Positions 1-8,169 of a DNA stretch of 64,000 nucleotides are shown piece by piece. Numbering within the stretch: the first letter of the stretch is position 1; the number at the start of each line of letters is the position of its first letter. The position numbers and the translations under genes are program-made. The notes below the pieces were generated by a model. It saw only the letters and a list, made by a program, of their open reading frames with translations. It did no database searches and was not told the origin of the DNA. This DNA comes from Methylobacterium nodulans ORS 2060. Its GTDB lineage: Bacteria > Pseudomonadota > Alphaproteobacteria > Rhizobiales > Beijerinckiaceae. The stretch lies in NCBI RefSeq assembly GCF_000022085.1, contig NC_011894.1, positions 2,197,501 to 2,261,500 on the forward strand, read 5' to 3'.

Positions 1-254
1 TACAGATAGGTCACGGTGGCGAGCCCGATATGCGGATGCGGGCGCACATCGACGCCCTTGCCGGTGATGAATTCGGCGGGTCCGACTTGGTCGAAGAACA
101 CGAAGGGTCCGACCATCTGGCGCTTCGGTGATGGAAGGGCGCGCCGGACCTCGAAGTCGCCAAGATCTCGGGCGCGCGGCACGATCAGGGTCTCGATGGC
201 ATCGATGCCGACCGCGTCAGGGCAGCCAGGCTCCAGGGCAGGGTTCCAACTCAT
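1..254 (-). CDS. Pirin family protein, N-terminal part
   Basis: The minus strand reads an open frame from an ATG at 254 to the window edge, giving 84 residues before truncation. After a short variable start it shows the pirin pattern: a segment [20 protein letters not shown], then [15 protein letters not shown] and the metal-binding [14 protein letters not shown]. Pirins are cupin proteins that bind iron through these histidines; some act as quercetinases or transcription cofactors, so the role here is open. It lies 140 bp downstream of the MarR regulator gene on the same strand and could be cotranscribed with it. The C-terminal two thirds are outside the window. Confidence 0.85.
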   Translation of the reverse strand, partial: MSWNPALEPGCPDAVGIDAIETLIVPRARDLGDFEVRRALPSPKRQMVGPFVFFDQVGPAEFITGKGVDVRPHPHIGLATVTYL

Positions 255-393
255 GGGCTGATCTCGCTCGTTCCGAACGGCCGCCAATGTGCTCCGGCGG
301 GCGGTATCGGTCCACTTGCCCGACCTGCCGGAGCAGATCGCCCGCGAGTACGGCTGATCAGCTTCCCGGGGCGCTCATGGGAAGAGCAATCGA

Positions 394-840
394 TCAGGTC
401 TCCGATGCTCCCGTACGGCTGAGCCGTCCCAGAGCGCGGATCAGGGCCGGCCCCATCGTGCGGAGTTCCTCGAGATGCGCCACCGTCAGCTCGGCCAGCA
501 GGGTTTCGGCCTTGGGCGTGAGGGCAAGCTCCATGCGCCGTCGGTCCTGCGTCCCGCGCGTCTTGGTCAGCAGCCCGGCCTCGGCCATCCGCGTCACCAG
601 CTCGGCCGCCGTGTGAGGCGCCACCAGCAGCTGCTCGGCCAGGAAGCCCACCGTCGGCGGCTCACGGGCGGGATGGCCCGCAATGGCGAGAAGGGCCTGG
701 TGCTGCTGCGGCGGGAGACCCGCCCGCAAGGCCGCCGCCTCACTGAAGGCGAGGAAGCGACGCAGCTGGTAGCGGAACGCCGCGATGGCGGCATATTGCC
801 CCCGAGCCAAGCTCGTCCCCGCCGATCGATCTGCCGTCAC
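394..840 (-). CDS. MarR-family transcriptional regulator
   Basis: A 148-residue winged-helix protein from a GTG start. The core runs from YQLRRFLAF through a helix-turn-helix (TVGFLAEQLLVAPHTAAELV) to a wing with the TQDRRRM motif typical of MarR wings. The frame continues upstream of the GTG, but a longer start would run through a perfect dyad (874-886) and the divergent promoter, so the GTG at 840 is preferred. The gene is divergent from a ClC channel gene starting at 918, with the dyad between them, which suggests it represses itself and/or the channel. The ligand cannot be told from sequence. Confidence 0.85.
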   Translation of the reverse strand: MTADRSAGTSLARGQYAAIAAFRYQLRRFLAFSEAAALRAGLPPQQHQALLAIAGHPAREPPTVGFLAEQLLVAPHTAAELVTRMAEAGLLTKTRGTQDRRRMELALTPKAETLLAELTVAHLEELRTMGPALIRALGRLSRTGASET

Positions 841-873
841 CGCATGCGTTCCCGTCCTGGGGCCCTCGACTAT

Positions 874-886
874 ATCGTAATACGAT
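874..886. promoter_or_regulatory. Probable MarR operator dyad
   Basis: ATCGTAATACGAT is a perfect palindrome around a central A/T. It lies in the 77-bp gap between the divergent marR-like and clc-like starts, in the short AT-rich patch where both promoters must be. MarR proteins usually bind such short dyads next to their own gene. The assignment rests on position and symmetry only. Confidence 0.55.
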
Positions 887-917
887 GTATATGGCGGCCG
901 CATGCAGAGGGGGAACC

Positions 918-2729
918 ATGCACCGGCGCGCATCTGACGCTTCCACGACCGCTCACGGCGCCTCTCAGGGTGCGACGCATCGGCGATCCCTCGCCGACTT
1001 CACGACCGATCCCCGCGTCCTGATGCTCATCGCCATGGCGTTGGTGATCGGCACCGGCGGTGCCGTTGCGGCCTGGGGTCTGCTCAAGCTCATCGCCCTC
1101 GTCACCAACCTCGCTTGGTTCGGCCGGGTGGATGCGGAGCCGGTCTCGCTCGCTCACGCGGCGCGGACGCCCTGGATGGTTCTCGTTCCTGGGCTGGGCG
1201 GCCTCGTGATCGGGCTCATGGCCCGTTTCGGCTCGGAGAAGATCCGCGGGCACGGCATTCCAGAGGCGATCGAAGCCATCTTGATCGGCGGCAGCCGCAT
1301 GTCGGCCAAGGTCGCTGTCCTCAAGCCCGTCTCCTCCGCCGTCTCGATCGGCACGGGAGGTCCCTTCGGTGCGGAGGGGCCGATCATCATGACCGGCGGC
1401 GCCATCGGATCCCTGTTCGCCCAGTTCTTCCACCTGAGTGCGGCGGAGCGGAAGACCCTTCTGGTCGCAGGTGCTGCGGCGGGGATGACGGCGATCTTCG
1501 GGACGCCGATCGCGGCGGTGCTGCTGGCCGTGGAACTGCTGCTGTTCGAGTGGCGGCCCCGCAGCTTCATTCCGGTCGCGACCGCGGCCGTCACGGCGAT
1601 CTGCTGGCGCCCCCTGCTCTTCGAGGCCGGCCCGCTCTTCCCCTTCTCCGCCGATCCGGCCCTGCCCTGGTGGGGATTGGCCGCCTGCGCGGGTCTCGGG
1701 GTGCTCGCGGGGCTGCAGTCGGGGCTGCTGACCAAGCTTCTCTACATGTTGGAGGAGGTGTTTGAACGCCTGCCGATCCACTGGATGTGGTGGCCGGCTC
1801 TCGGCGGCCTGATCGTCGGCCTGGGCGGGCTGGTGGAGCCGCGCGCACTCGGCGTCGGGTACGACGTCATCGGTGATCTCCTGACGGGCCATCTTCTCGC
1901 ACAGGCCGTTCTGGCCATCCTGGTGGTCAAGGCGGTGATCTGGCTCGCGGCCCTCTCGTCCGGCACTTCCGGCGGCGTGCTGGCGCCTCTGCTGATCCTG
2001 GGCGGTGCCATGGGATGGCTGGTCGGCTCGATGCTGCCCGGCACCCCCGGGTTCTGGGCTCTGCTCGGCATGGCCGCCATGCTGGGTGGGACCATGCGGG
2101 CTCCCCTGACCGGAGCGCTCTTCGCGGTGGAACTCACCGGCGACGTGCATATGCTGGCGCCACTGCTTGCCGCGACCGTGGCGGCTTATGCCGTGACGGT
2201 CCTGCTCCTCAAGCGCTCGATCCTCACGGAGAAGATCGCGCGACGGGGGCAGCACATCACCCGCGAGTACGGTGTGGATCCCTACGAGCTGACCCGTGTC
2301 GCGGAGGTGATGACCCGGAGCGTCGAGGCTCTGAACGCCAGCCTGGCCGTCCGCGAGGCGGTGGCCGTGATCGAGCAGGGCCAGCATCACAGCTATCCGG
2401 TCGTGGATGGGCTCGGCCGGCCGGTGGGGCTCGTCTCACGCAGCGATGCACTCGGTTGGAAGGTGGAGGGCGGCCACGAGGGCGAACGCCTCGAGGAGCG
2501 GATCTCCGATGCCTCGCTCGCGGTTGTTCATCCGGACGACGTGGTGGCCCGTGCACTCGACCTCATGATGTCGACCGGTCAGGGACGCATTCCGGTGACC
2601 GACCCGAAGACGGGAGCCCTGGTCGGGCTGCTCACCCGCAAGGACCTTCTCCAGGTTCGGGCGACGGTCGTTCGGTCGGAGCGGGAGCGGCGGGCCTATT
2701 TCAGAAACAGCCAGCGGCGGATGGCATGA
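918..2729 (+). CDS. ClC-family chloride channel/transporter with C-terminal CBS pair
   Basis: A 603-residue membrane protein. ClC signature motifs are present: GHGIPE (usually GSGIPE) near residue 113, GAEGP carrying the gating glutamate near residue 155, and GTSGGVLAP in the second half of the pore. After the last helix two CBS domains follow (about residues 460-590), which in ClC proteins often bind nucleotides and tune gating. The ATG at 918 is preceded by GAGGGGG; an in-frame ATG at 885 lies inside the operator dyad and is less likely. The His for Ser change in the first anion-binding motif may alter ion selectivity. Chloride channel versus proton antiporter cannot be settled here. Confidence 0.9.
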   Translation: MHRRASDASTTAHGASQGATHRRSLADFTTDPRVLMLIAMALVIGTGGAVAAWGLLKLIALVTNLAWFGRVDAEPVSLAHAARTPWMVLVPGLGGLVIGLMARFGSEKIRGHGIPEAIEAILIGGSRMSAKVAVLKPVSSAVSIGTGGPFGAEGPIIMTGGAIGSLFAQFFHLSAAERKTLLVAGAAAGMTAIFGTPIAAVLLAVELLLFEWRPRSFIPVATAAVTAICWRPLLFEAGPLFPFSADPALPWWGLAACAGLGVLAGLQSGLLTKLLYMLEEVFERLPIHWMWWPALGGLIVGLGGLVEPRALGVGYDVIGDLLTGHLLAQAVLAILVVKAVIWLAALSSGTSGGVLAPLLILGGAMGWLVGSMLPGTPGFWALLGMAAMLGGTMRAPLTGALFAVELTGDVHMLAPLLAATVAAYAVTVLLLKRSILTEKIARRGQHITREYGVDPYELTRVAEVMTRSVEALNASLAVREAVAVIEQGQHHSYPVVDGLGRPVGLVSRSDALGWKVEGGHEGERLEERISDASLAVVHPDDVVARALDLMMSTGQGRIPVTDPKTGALVGLLTRKDLLQVRATVVRSERERRAYFRNSQRRMA

Positions 2730-2809
2730 CCGAATGACGCGGCGATGAAAAGCTGCGAGGCCGATCAATCGATCCGGCAGGCGTGCCACCTCGTTCGCAA
2801 CGCTGCGAG

Positions 2810-3118
2810 CTATGAGGCGCCCCAATTCGCAGCCGGTCCATCCGTCAGGACCTGCTCGCGCACCCACGCAACTGCCTCGTCTCTTGAGGCGAAGACCAAG
2901 CCGTTGTTCCAGTCTTGGCAGGGGCCGAAGCCAGCCTCCAGAAACCATTTACCATGAAGCTTTTGCTCAAGATCTTGATTTGCGCCGATTTGCACCAGAA
3001 CGGCAACCAGCTGCTCACGAATAAAAACAAGTGTTCCGTGCTCGCCGCCCATGCCGGTATTCACGGTTACGGCCTGACAATATGCTTCTGTTGCCATCGG
3101 CTCAACCAAGGCGATCAT
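2810..3118 (-). CDS. Hypothetical protein
   Basis: A 102-residue acidic soluble protein with no family I recognise. It has a regular hydrophobic pattern in the middle (LVFIREQLVAVLVQIGANQDLEQKL) and an aromatic stretch (KWFLEAGFGPCQDWNNGLVF). ATGs at 3118 and 3097 are both possible starts; neither has a strong ribosome-binding site. Base composition is lower in GC than the surrounding genes, as in the nearby hypothetical genes, which hints at acquired DNA. It is convergent with the ClC gene. Confidence 0.5.
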   Translation of the reverse strand: MIALVEPMATEAYCQAVTVNTGMGGEHGTLVFIREQLVAVLVQIGANQDLEQKLHGKWFLEAGFGPCQDWNNGLVFASRDEAVAWVREQVLTDGPAANWGAS

Positions 3119-3354
3119 CAAGAAGTCGCGGTCGTTTAATTTGTGCGGGACAGGATGGCAATCAGTGCTTTAGCTGAATACCAAACAATACCATCCCTCG
3201 AAGCGCGCATGGCCGCACCCGAAAGGTCCATCCTGCCTGTGCCGTCGATGTGCTGTCCTTGGCTCGGAACTTCCGAGTTCTCCCTCATTCCCCTGCGGCC
3301 CAGGGCGCTTCCAGCTGCTGGATTGCCAGCATAAGCGCCACCTCTGACGCCTGT

Positions 3355-3389
3355 GAGCCGCCGACCTGATTGCATCCGGTCGGCGGCTC
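3355..3389. repeat. Perfect inverted repeat / stem-loop
   Basis: GAGCCGCCGACC and GGTCGGCGGCTC are perfect 12-bp arms around an 11-base loop. There is no T-tract on either side, so a Rho-independent terminator is not clearly supported. It abuts repeat family D. Confidence 0.7.
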
Positions 3390-3394
3390 TCAAG

Positions 3395-3452
3395 CTTTGA
3401 TGTGACGCGCTCCCTTGCGCCGAACCGGACTCCACTTCGGCGGGGAGCGCTC
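3395..3452 (+). repeat. Dispersed repeat, family D copy 1
   Basis: A 58-bp unit with core GCGCTCCCTTGCGCCGAACC followed by CCACTTCGGCGGGGAGCGCT. The reverse complement of 27290-27347 matches it over the full length with about six differences by eye. The ends (GCGCTCCC / GGGGAGCGC) are inverted, so each copy can form a hairpin. Confidence 0.75.
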
Positions 3453-3593
3453 CAATCCACCGTCCGCGCCGTCATGCACGCCTGACGCCTCAAGAGCATC
3501 CGGTTGCCCCTGTCCGACACGGGCGGGCTCTTCGGGGAGACGAACCTGTCCAAGAGCCGGCGGATGGCTCCGGTCGATTGGGCGCCGTGGTCG

Positions 3594-3854
3594 CTACTGA
3601 TATGGCCTTGCCAAGAGGATCGCAGCCCGTATGGCCTGACGCTTCTGGGCGTCGGGCACTCCTTGGTTACCCAGCGCAAGGCGAACGTAGGCGCTCCCCT
3701 CGATTGCTGCCGCTATATCTATCAAAATATCATTGCCAATCGGGTGGACGGATGTTGAAGGATCCCTAAAGTATGCGTCGACCGCAGCATCAATGTCTTC
3801 ATCGCGAATTTTGCGGGCGCCATAATGGTCAAGGACGATTGGGTGGGAAAACAT
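3594..3854 (-). CDS. Hypothetical protein
   Basis: An 86-residue soluble protein starting MFSHPIVLDHYGARKIRDED. The ATG at 3854 has a good ribosome-binding site (GGAAGGA, six bases upstream), which decides the start against the longer open frame. No family recognised; it is helix-rich and acidic in the first half and ends in a short basic tail (QKRQAIRAAILLARPYQ). It lies in the AT-richer patch 3.6-4.3 kb together with the possible gene at 3905-4108 on the same strand. Confidence 0.5.
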   Translation of the reverse strand: MFSHPIVLDHYGARKIRDEDIDAAVDAYFRDPSTSVHPIGNDILIDIAAAIEGSAYVRLALGNQGVPDAQKRQAIRAAILLARPYQ

Positions 3855-3904
3855 CAAGCATCCTTCCGATCGAGCCAGCAGAATGCTGGAATCCAGAGTG
3901 CGTC

Positions 3905-4108
3905 TTACTTCTTTCTTGGTTCTAGATGAATCTTGATATTGGCCTCCGTAGTGTTGATGCTGGACGACAGCTTCGCTTGAGATGTCGCCGGACAAGTCAG
4001 TATCGGTGCCCAGGTGACGGTTTCAGGTATGAAGGCAGCAGCAACGACGCTCCGCTTGCGCGTGCAAGCCTCGCAACCGTCCTCGTTGATGATCCAAACC
4101 TCCTGCAA
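3905..4108 (-). CDS. Possible small hypothetical protein
   Basis: A 67-residue frame with only a TTG start (an upstream TAG limits extension) and no clear ribosome-binding site. Its beginning, EVWIINEDGCEACTRKRSVV, looks protein-like and holds a CxxC pair, but the second half is low in structure. It could be a degenerate remnant. Composition is AT-richer than the genome background seen here. Confidence 0.25.
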   Translation of the reverse strand: MQEVWIINEDGCEACTRKRSVVAAAFIPETVTWAPILTCPATSQAKLSSSINTTEANIKIHLEPRKK

Positions 4109-4159
4109 TCGTTGTGGCGCAGCTTGGATCGCAGCGATGATGCCATCAGGAGATGTTGA

Positions 4160-4491
4160 GCAAAAGTACTATTTACGAGAAAAGAAACAATGGCAGCGGT
4201 TGCGTTGTGCGCTAATTATCTGGTGATCATTGATATTTGTTATACTCGCTCTGCCAAGCGACAATATCGTCACCTTTGACATCGCGCGCTGGTCGGAGCC
4301 GTCCCGCCGGTGGAACTGTCGCGGCGGACGGACGGAGCCCTGCGGTCGGTCTGTGGACGGGCGCCGAGCCCCGCCAGCATGCCAGCCGGGGCGTGCCCGT
4401 TCCAGGTCACGCCGGGGTCAGAAGGGCTGCAGCATCTCGTCCCCATGACGAGCGGCAACGCCGATCGGCAGCCGGAAGGCTTCGGAGTGCC
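4160..4491. other. Gap of about 330 bp, nothing recognised
   Basis: The first 90 bases are AT-rich for this window, the rest is GC-rich. No coding frame with support, no clear hairpin or repeat copy seen. Confidence 0.4.
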
Positions 4492-4752
4492 TTACCTCTT
4501 GTGCAGGCGCCGCTTGTTTGCGCGGACCTTCTTGCGATAGCCGCGCACAACCTTGTGCGCCGAGCCGCCAGTCGCGACCTGCACCGCTGCCTCTCCGGCT
4601 GCAGCCACTTTCTCGGTCACCATGAGCTGCGCCTCTGCGACCGCCGCGGGTCCGCCGAGCGCGATCTTGGCGAGGCGCAAGCCGATCACCGTCTGCGCTT
4701 CAAGACCGAGCAGAGTCATGTCAACGCCCAGCTTCCACATGGGTCCGAACAT
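4492..4752 (-). CDS. Small phasin-like hypothetical protein
   Basis: An 86-residue protein starting MFGPMWKLGVDMTLLGLEAQ, with Ala-rich amphipathic helices (AAVAEAQLMVTEKVAAAGEA) and a very basic tail (RGYRKKVRANKRRLHKR). The ATG has a textbook ribosome-binding site, AAGGAGA seven bases upstream. The helix composition and the motif MVTEKVAA resemble short phasin-like proteins of alphaproteobacteria, which coat polyhydroxyalkanoate granules; this is a resemblance only. No neighbour suggests a polymer-granule role. Confidence 0.65.
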   Translation of the reverse strand: MFGPMWKLGVDMTLLGLEAQTVIGLRLAKIALGGPAAVAEAQLMVTEKVAAAGEAAVQVATGGSAHKVVRGYRKKVRANKRRLHKR

Positions 4753-5077
4753 CGCAGCGTCTCCTTGGCGATCACGCAGGTCGAGCAGTGACGGCAGCCT
4801 ATCGCCTGACCTCCCACACCGGCACCCCCCGACACGGTCCCGGCTCGTGCTTCCGGAGCGTCCACGAGTGCTCCTTCATGCCATCCTCCCGCACCTCCGG
4901 CACCGGGCAGGGGCAGGGCATCGGCACGCACGGCAGTCGGCCTGGATCATGTCCGGCTTCGGATGCAACCGGAGACCGGCGTGACGGCGTCCCGTGCACG
5001 CGCCTGCGGGCCGCAGGCGCACGGCCATGTCCTCGCCATTCTCCCACGGCATGATCGGCAGCCAGTCGGGAGAGCTC
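4753..5077. other. Gap of 325 bp, nothing recognised
   Basis: Divergent intergenic region between the genes at 4492-4752 and 5078-5305. It must hold both promoters, but I see no convincing motif or repeat. Confidence 0.4.
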
Positions 5078-5305
5078 ATGCGCTACATCATTGCTGGGTC
5101 GAACCTCTCCAATTCGGAAAGGCCTGTCGTGACCAACACGGTCGAGACGGCATTCGACGCTCTGCACTTGGTCGGGCAGCTCCAGAGCGATGGGTACCAG
5201 GTGCGGATTGCGACATCGGATGGCGACGAGGTCACAACAGAGGACCTGAAAGCCCGTGTCGCTGCAGGTGAGAGACTCTCGGCGGGCGACCGCTTCGCCT
5301 GCTGA
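5078..5305 (+). CDS. Hypothetical protein
   Basis: A 75-residue protein starting MRYIIAGSNLSNSERPVVTN. The start at 5078 is chosen because GGGAGAG precedes it; longer in-frame starts lead into sequence without protein character. The middle alternates hydrophobic and polar residues (YQVRIATSDGDEVTTEDL), compatible with a small alpha/beta fold. No family recognised. It ends AGDRFAC. Confidence 0.55.
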   Translation: MRYIIAGSNLSNSERPVVTNTVETAFDALHLVGQLQSDGYQVRIATSDGDEVTTEDLKARVAAGERLSAGDRFAC

Positions 5306-5518
5306 GGCTTGTGGTAGTCGCAGGTTTTTGCCGGAAGACCGCGGCCATGATCGATGTCTCGACACGACCAAGGTCGGCCGGGAGCAGTTCAGGGCGGCGC
5401 GGATGAGATCCTGAGCCCTCGGAACCGCTCCGAGGGACTGCGATGATCCGGAGCATTGTGCAAGCACAGCGACTGACGCCGGCCAGGTTCCGCCACCCGA
5501 GCCGGCATTCTTTGCAGG

Positions 5519-6043
5519 TCAGCGCCGCGTCGAGGCAGACTTGCGCGGGCGCCCGGGCTCCTTCTTCGAGCCGGCGCTCACCGTGGAGCCAGGAGCAGCA
5601 CGTTTCTCGGCCGCTCTCTGCCGCGAACGGCCCAACCCGTTCGCCTTGGCGAGTTCGGAGCGCCGGGCCGCGTAGTCGGCCGCGACCATGGGGTAGTCGG
5701 GGGGAAGGTCCCACTTCTGCCGGTACTGCTGCGGCGTGAGCCCGCGCGTGCGCAGGTGCCGCTTGAGCGACTTGTAGGGCTTGCCGTCCTCCAGGCTGAT
5801 GATCGCGCCTGGTGTCACCGACTTCCTGATTGGGACCGGCGGGACGGGCCTCTCGGGTTCCGGCTCGGCTGGCCGGCCGAGCTTCCCGAGCTGATCGTAC
5901 ACGCTTCGGATCAGCGCCGTCAGTTCGCCCGGGGGGACGTTGTTGTGAGAGACGTAGGCCGACACGATGTCTGCGGCCATCGCAATCCCGTCGAATGCAG
6001 ATCTTTCTTCGTCGCTCATGGAAAGTTCCAGGTTGCAAGACAT
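5519..6043 (-). CDS. MucR/Ros-family regulator with altered zinc finger
   Basis: A 174-residue protein with the MucR layout: helical N-terminus (AADIVSAYVSHNNVPPGEL, residues 24-42), proline-rich linker, then the DNA-binding part SVTPGAIISLEDGKPYKSLK from residue 75, ending in the conserved YPMVAADYA. MucR proteins are nucleoid-associated repressors of exopolysaccharide, motility and virulence genes. In the usual MucR the residue before LEDG is a zinc-binding Cys; here it is Ser83, and the second finger His is also missing (RHLRTRG). Asp86 and His96 remain. Such zinc-free Ros-fold homologues are known in Mesorhizobium. An extra basic Ala/Ser-rich tail follows residue 135. A start at 6019 is also possible. 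Confidence 0.85.
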   Translation of the reverse strand: MSCNLELSMSDEERSAFDGIAMAADIVSAYVSHNNVPPGELTALIRSVYDQLGKLGRPAEPEPERPVPPVPIRKSVTPGAIISLEDGKPYKSLKRHLRTRGLTPQQYRQKWDLPPDYPMVAADYAARRSELAKANGLGRSRQRAAEKRAAPGSTVSAGSKKEPGRPRKSASTRR

Positions 6044-6632
6044 AAGCTATCTGTGGCGGCCATGTGAGCTGATCAACGTGAGTCGACGGCGTTCACGCGG
6101 TTTAATCTCTAAAATGCTCAGCTTTCGCTTGTTTGTTCATCTGGATCCGCTGAGAGCGAATGCTGACGGGGAGTGGGGAAGAGCCGCTGTCAATGCGGCT
6201 TGAGGGCGTGTTCCGGTAACGGACCGGGCTTCCCCGTCCCGAGCCGATGCCTTTCAGCCGGAGCCGTAGAACGGGGCGGACCGAGCGCGTGTTTACCGAG
6301 GCCCCTGCACCCGGCCCGCTGTCCCGCGCCAGGAGGGTGAGTGCAGCGCGGAACAGCGCTGTCCGGAGCGTGGACCCGCAGTCCTTCGATGCGGTGTTCC
6401 TGCCCGGCGGAGACGGGCCGCTGTGGGGTGCCGCCATCTGCAAGCCACAAAGCCGATCGGCTCACGCCGGTAGGAACCGATCCGTTGCCTTTGTGGCGCG
6501 CGCGCCACATGGGTACCGTTTCCCGTTAGTCTTAACCAGATTTTAACGACCGCGGAGGTTGCGGTCTGCCCCTCTATTGCCCTCTACTTGTATCCCGAGC
6601 CCGGGGCGGGGAGCCGAGAAGCAGGGGGGTAT
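6044..6632. other. Gap of about 590 bp with a possible gene remnant
   Basis: No intact gene. A stretch around 6350-6430 translates to a DJ-1/PfpI-like fragment (listed separately). The rest shows no repeat copy or clear signal. Confidence 0.4.
6340..6440 (+). pseudogene. Possible DJ-1/PfpI family remnant
   Basis: In one plus frame the sequence gives VDPQSFDAVFLPGGDGPLWG, close to the DAVFLPGGHGP block that precedes the nucleophile elbow of DJ-1/PfpI (Hsp31-like) proteins. Flanking residues do not continue the family, so at most a small fragment is left. The match is short and may be chance. Confidence 0.25.
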
Positions 6633-6785
6633 ATGGAACTGCTGTTGACCGCTGGCGCCGTCATGATGATCGGCGGCGCTCTTCCTCTCTTCCACGGCTA
6701 CAAGTTCTTGAACCCGCGCGGTTCAGAGACCAATCGCCTCCGGCGCCGAGGCCACCCGATCGCGTGGGACACCCCGACCGGCTGA
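6633..6785 (+). CDS. Small single-pass membrane protein
   Basis: A 50-residue frame starting MELLLTAGAVMMIGGALPLF, with one hydrophobic segment (residues 3-20) followed by a basic soluble part (NRLRRRGHPIAWD). AGGGGGG lies about eight bases before the ATG. Small inner-membrane proteins of this kind are common but no family is recognised. Confidence 0.45.
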   Translation: MELLLTAGAVMMIGGALPLFHGYKFLNPRGSETNRLRRRGHPIAWDTPTG

Positions 6786-7032
6786 TGATGGGTGCGGGCT
6801 GATTCACGCGCCCGCGGCTGCTCGTGGCGTCACTCCAAGCAGGCTTGCGTTGGCGTGCCAATACTTCGCCTGCTTAGGTTTGCGAGCGTGTCGGCTGGAG
6901 GACATCCAGGAGACGTGGACACCCTATTCTCCGGAACCGGTTTCCGTCCGGACATCCGATCGTTCAAGGCCTGACGGACTCTCGCAGCGATTCCCCGCCC
7001 CCACGCCTGACCGGCGCAGCCTGGACCTCATC
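6786..7032. other. Intergenic region with repeat family E
   Basis: Space before the transglycosylase gene. It holds repeat family E (6895-6957); the open frame continuing upstream of 7033 reads through that repeat and is not considered coding. Confidence 0.5.
6895..6957 (+). repeat. Dispersed repeat, family E copy 1
   Basis: CTGGAGGACATCCAGGAGA, CGTGGACACC, a TTCTCCG block and GTCCGGACATCC. The reverse complement of 54231-54279 contains the same blocks in the same order (CTGGAGGATGTCCAGGAGAA, GTGGACACCA, TTCTCCGTCCGGACATAC). This copy has an extra GAACCGGTTTC segment between the last two blocks. Confidence 0.65.
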
Positions 7033-7839
7033 ATGCGTGCTCTACGGCCAAGGAGTGTGCACGAATACCGGGCCAGCGTGGCGCGGCGCCTGCTGAGGCG
7101 GCGAGTTTGCGGAGCCCTGGTGAGCAGACATGCTCTCCTCCAGGCAGGCCTGGCAATATCATTCTTGCTGGCCCCGGCGGGTCTGCTCCCGGATGATCGC
7201 GGAGGTGGCTCATCGGATGCCGCTGTTGTCTCGCATCCGCCCGCTCTTGCGGTCGTCGTCCCGCGCATCGTGGTGGACACCCTGCCGGGTGGCCCGGCCC
7301 ACCTGTATGCGAGCCGGGCTCTGGCGAACACCGACGCGGCACCGGGCGCGCAACTGATTCTCCTGACCGTTGAGGATGCGTGGTCGGCAGCCTTCTTCGG
7401 CGACAAGCAGCGCATGACGGAGTTCATCGAGCGCTCGGCGGTGGCCAACGGCCTCCCGGCCGAGTTCCTGCTGCGGCTGCTGAAGCAGGAGAGCGGCTTG
7501 AACCATCAGGCGGTCAGCCGCGCAGGGGCACAGGGCATCGCTCAATTCATGCCGGCAACCGCCGGCGAGCGCGGGCTGCTCGATCCCTTCGACCCGTTCG
7601 AGGCGATCCCGAAATCGGCGGAACTCCTGCGCGAGTACCGGACCCGCTTCGGCAGCCTCGGCCTGGCCGCAGCGGCCTACAATGCGGGTCCGCGACGGGT
7701 GAGAGACTGGCTTGAGGGTCGCTCGGTTCTGCCGAAGGAGACACGCGATTACGTGACGAAGATCACGGGGCGGACGGCAGACGAATGGCGCGTCAACGGG
7801 GATGGTTTCGCCTTCGCGGGCTGGGGCAACGCTCCATGA
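7033..7839 (+). CDS. Lytic transglycosylase, SLT domain
   Basis: A 268-residue protein. Basic N-terminus, then a hydrophobic segment (about residues 37-53) that can serve as signal peptide or anchor. The SLT fold starts near residue 130: catalytic Glu153 in LLKQESGLNHQAVS, then GAQGIAQFMPATA and AAAAYNAGPRRVRDWL, all classic goose-lysozyme-like transglycosylase motifs. Such enzymes cleave murein between MurNAc and GlcNAc in the periplasm, either in wall remodelling or to pass secretion machines through the wall. The start at 7033 was chosen because the upstream frame lies in a repeat. No secretion genes are adjacent. Confidence 0.85.
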   Translation: MRALRPRSVHEYRASVARRLLRRRVCGALVSRHALLQAGLAISFLLAPAGLLPDDRGGGSSDAAVVSHPPALAVVVPRIVVDTLPGGPAHLYASRALANTDAAPGAQLILLTVEDAWSAAFFGDKQRMTEFIERSAVANGLPAEFLLRLLKQESGLNHQAVSRAGAQGIAQFMPATAGERGLLDPFDPFEAIPKSAELLREYRTRFGSLGLAAAAYNAGPRRVRDWLEGRSVLPKETRDYVTKITGRTADEWRVNGDGFAFAGWGNAP

Positions 7840-8169
7840 GAGTGAGGATCACGCCGCAATCGATGCGGGTTCGATCCTCCCTGTCGCGCGATGCCGATCC
7901 TGAGCGCATCACCGCGATGCGTCGGTCTCGCCGATGTTCCGGCCGATGCCCGCAGGCCGGCATGCATCCCTCGGGCAGGCGGACGGCTGTTGCCACCCGG
8001 GCCCCGGCATCGTTGCGGCAGCGAACGCCGCACAGCTCCATGAGCCGCCGGCACGACGCATGGAGCGCTCAACATGTCGCAGGACACGCTGTGCGTTGCG
8101 GCACGTCAAAGCATCAGAGCCATCACCATCTAGTTTCCTGTGGCCTCATACGGCCCGGGTTTTACGATC
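7840..8169. other. Gap of 330 bp, nothing recognised
   Basis: No supported gene, repeat copy or clear terminator on either strand. Confidence 0.4.

Larger units (their letters stand above)
3119..3593. other. 475-bp gap with a hairpin and a dispersed repeat
   Basis: No convincing gene on either strand. The space holds a perfect 12-bp-arm stem-loop (3355-3389) followed directly by a copy of repeat family D (3395-3452). Confidence 0.6.

Noticed and set aside
870..2390. Long open frame of 506 codons antisense to the ClC gene
   Set aside because: Codon-shadow of a GC-rich gene: protein is rich in His/Gln/Arg/Asp with no domain, while the plus strand encodes a clear ClC protein.
3136..3435. 99-codon minus-strand frame in the 3.1-3.6 kb gap
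   Set aside because: Runs through the hairpin and repeat D region, no ribosome-binding site or protein character.
5232..6038. 268-codon minus frame overlapping mucR
   Set aside because: Different frame from MucR; only an isolated stretch with CKEC looks protein-like, which is not enough.
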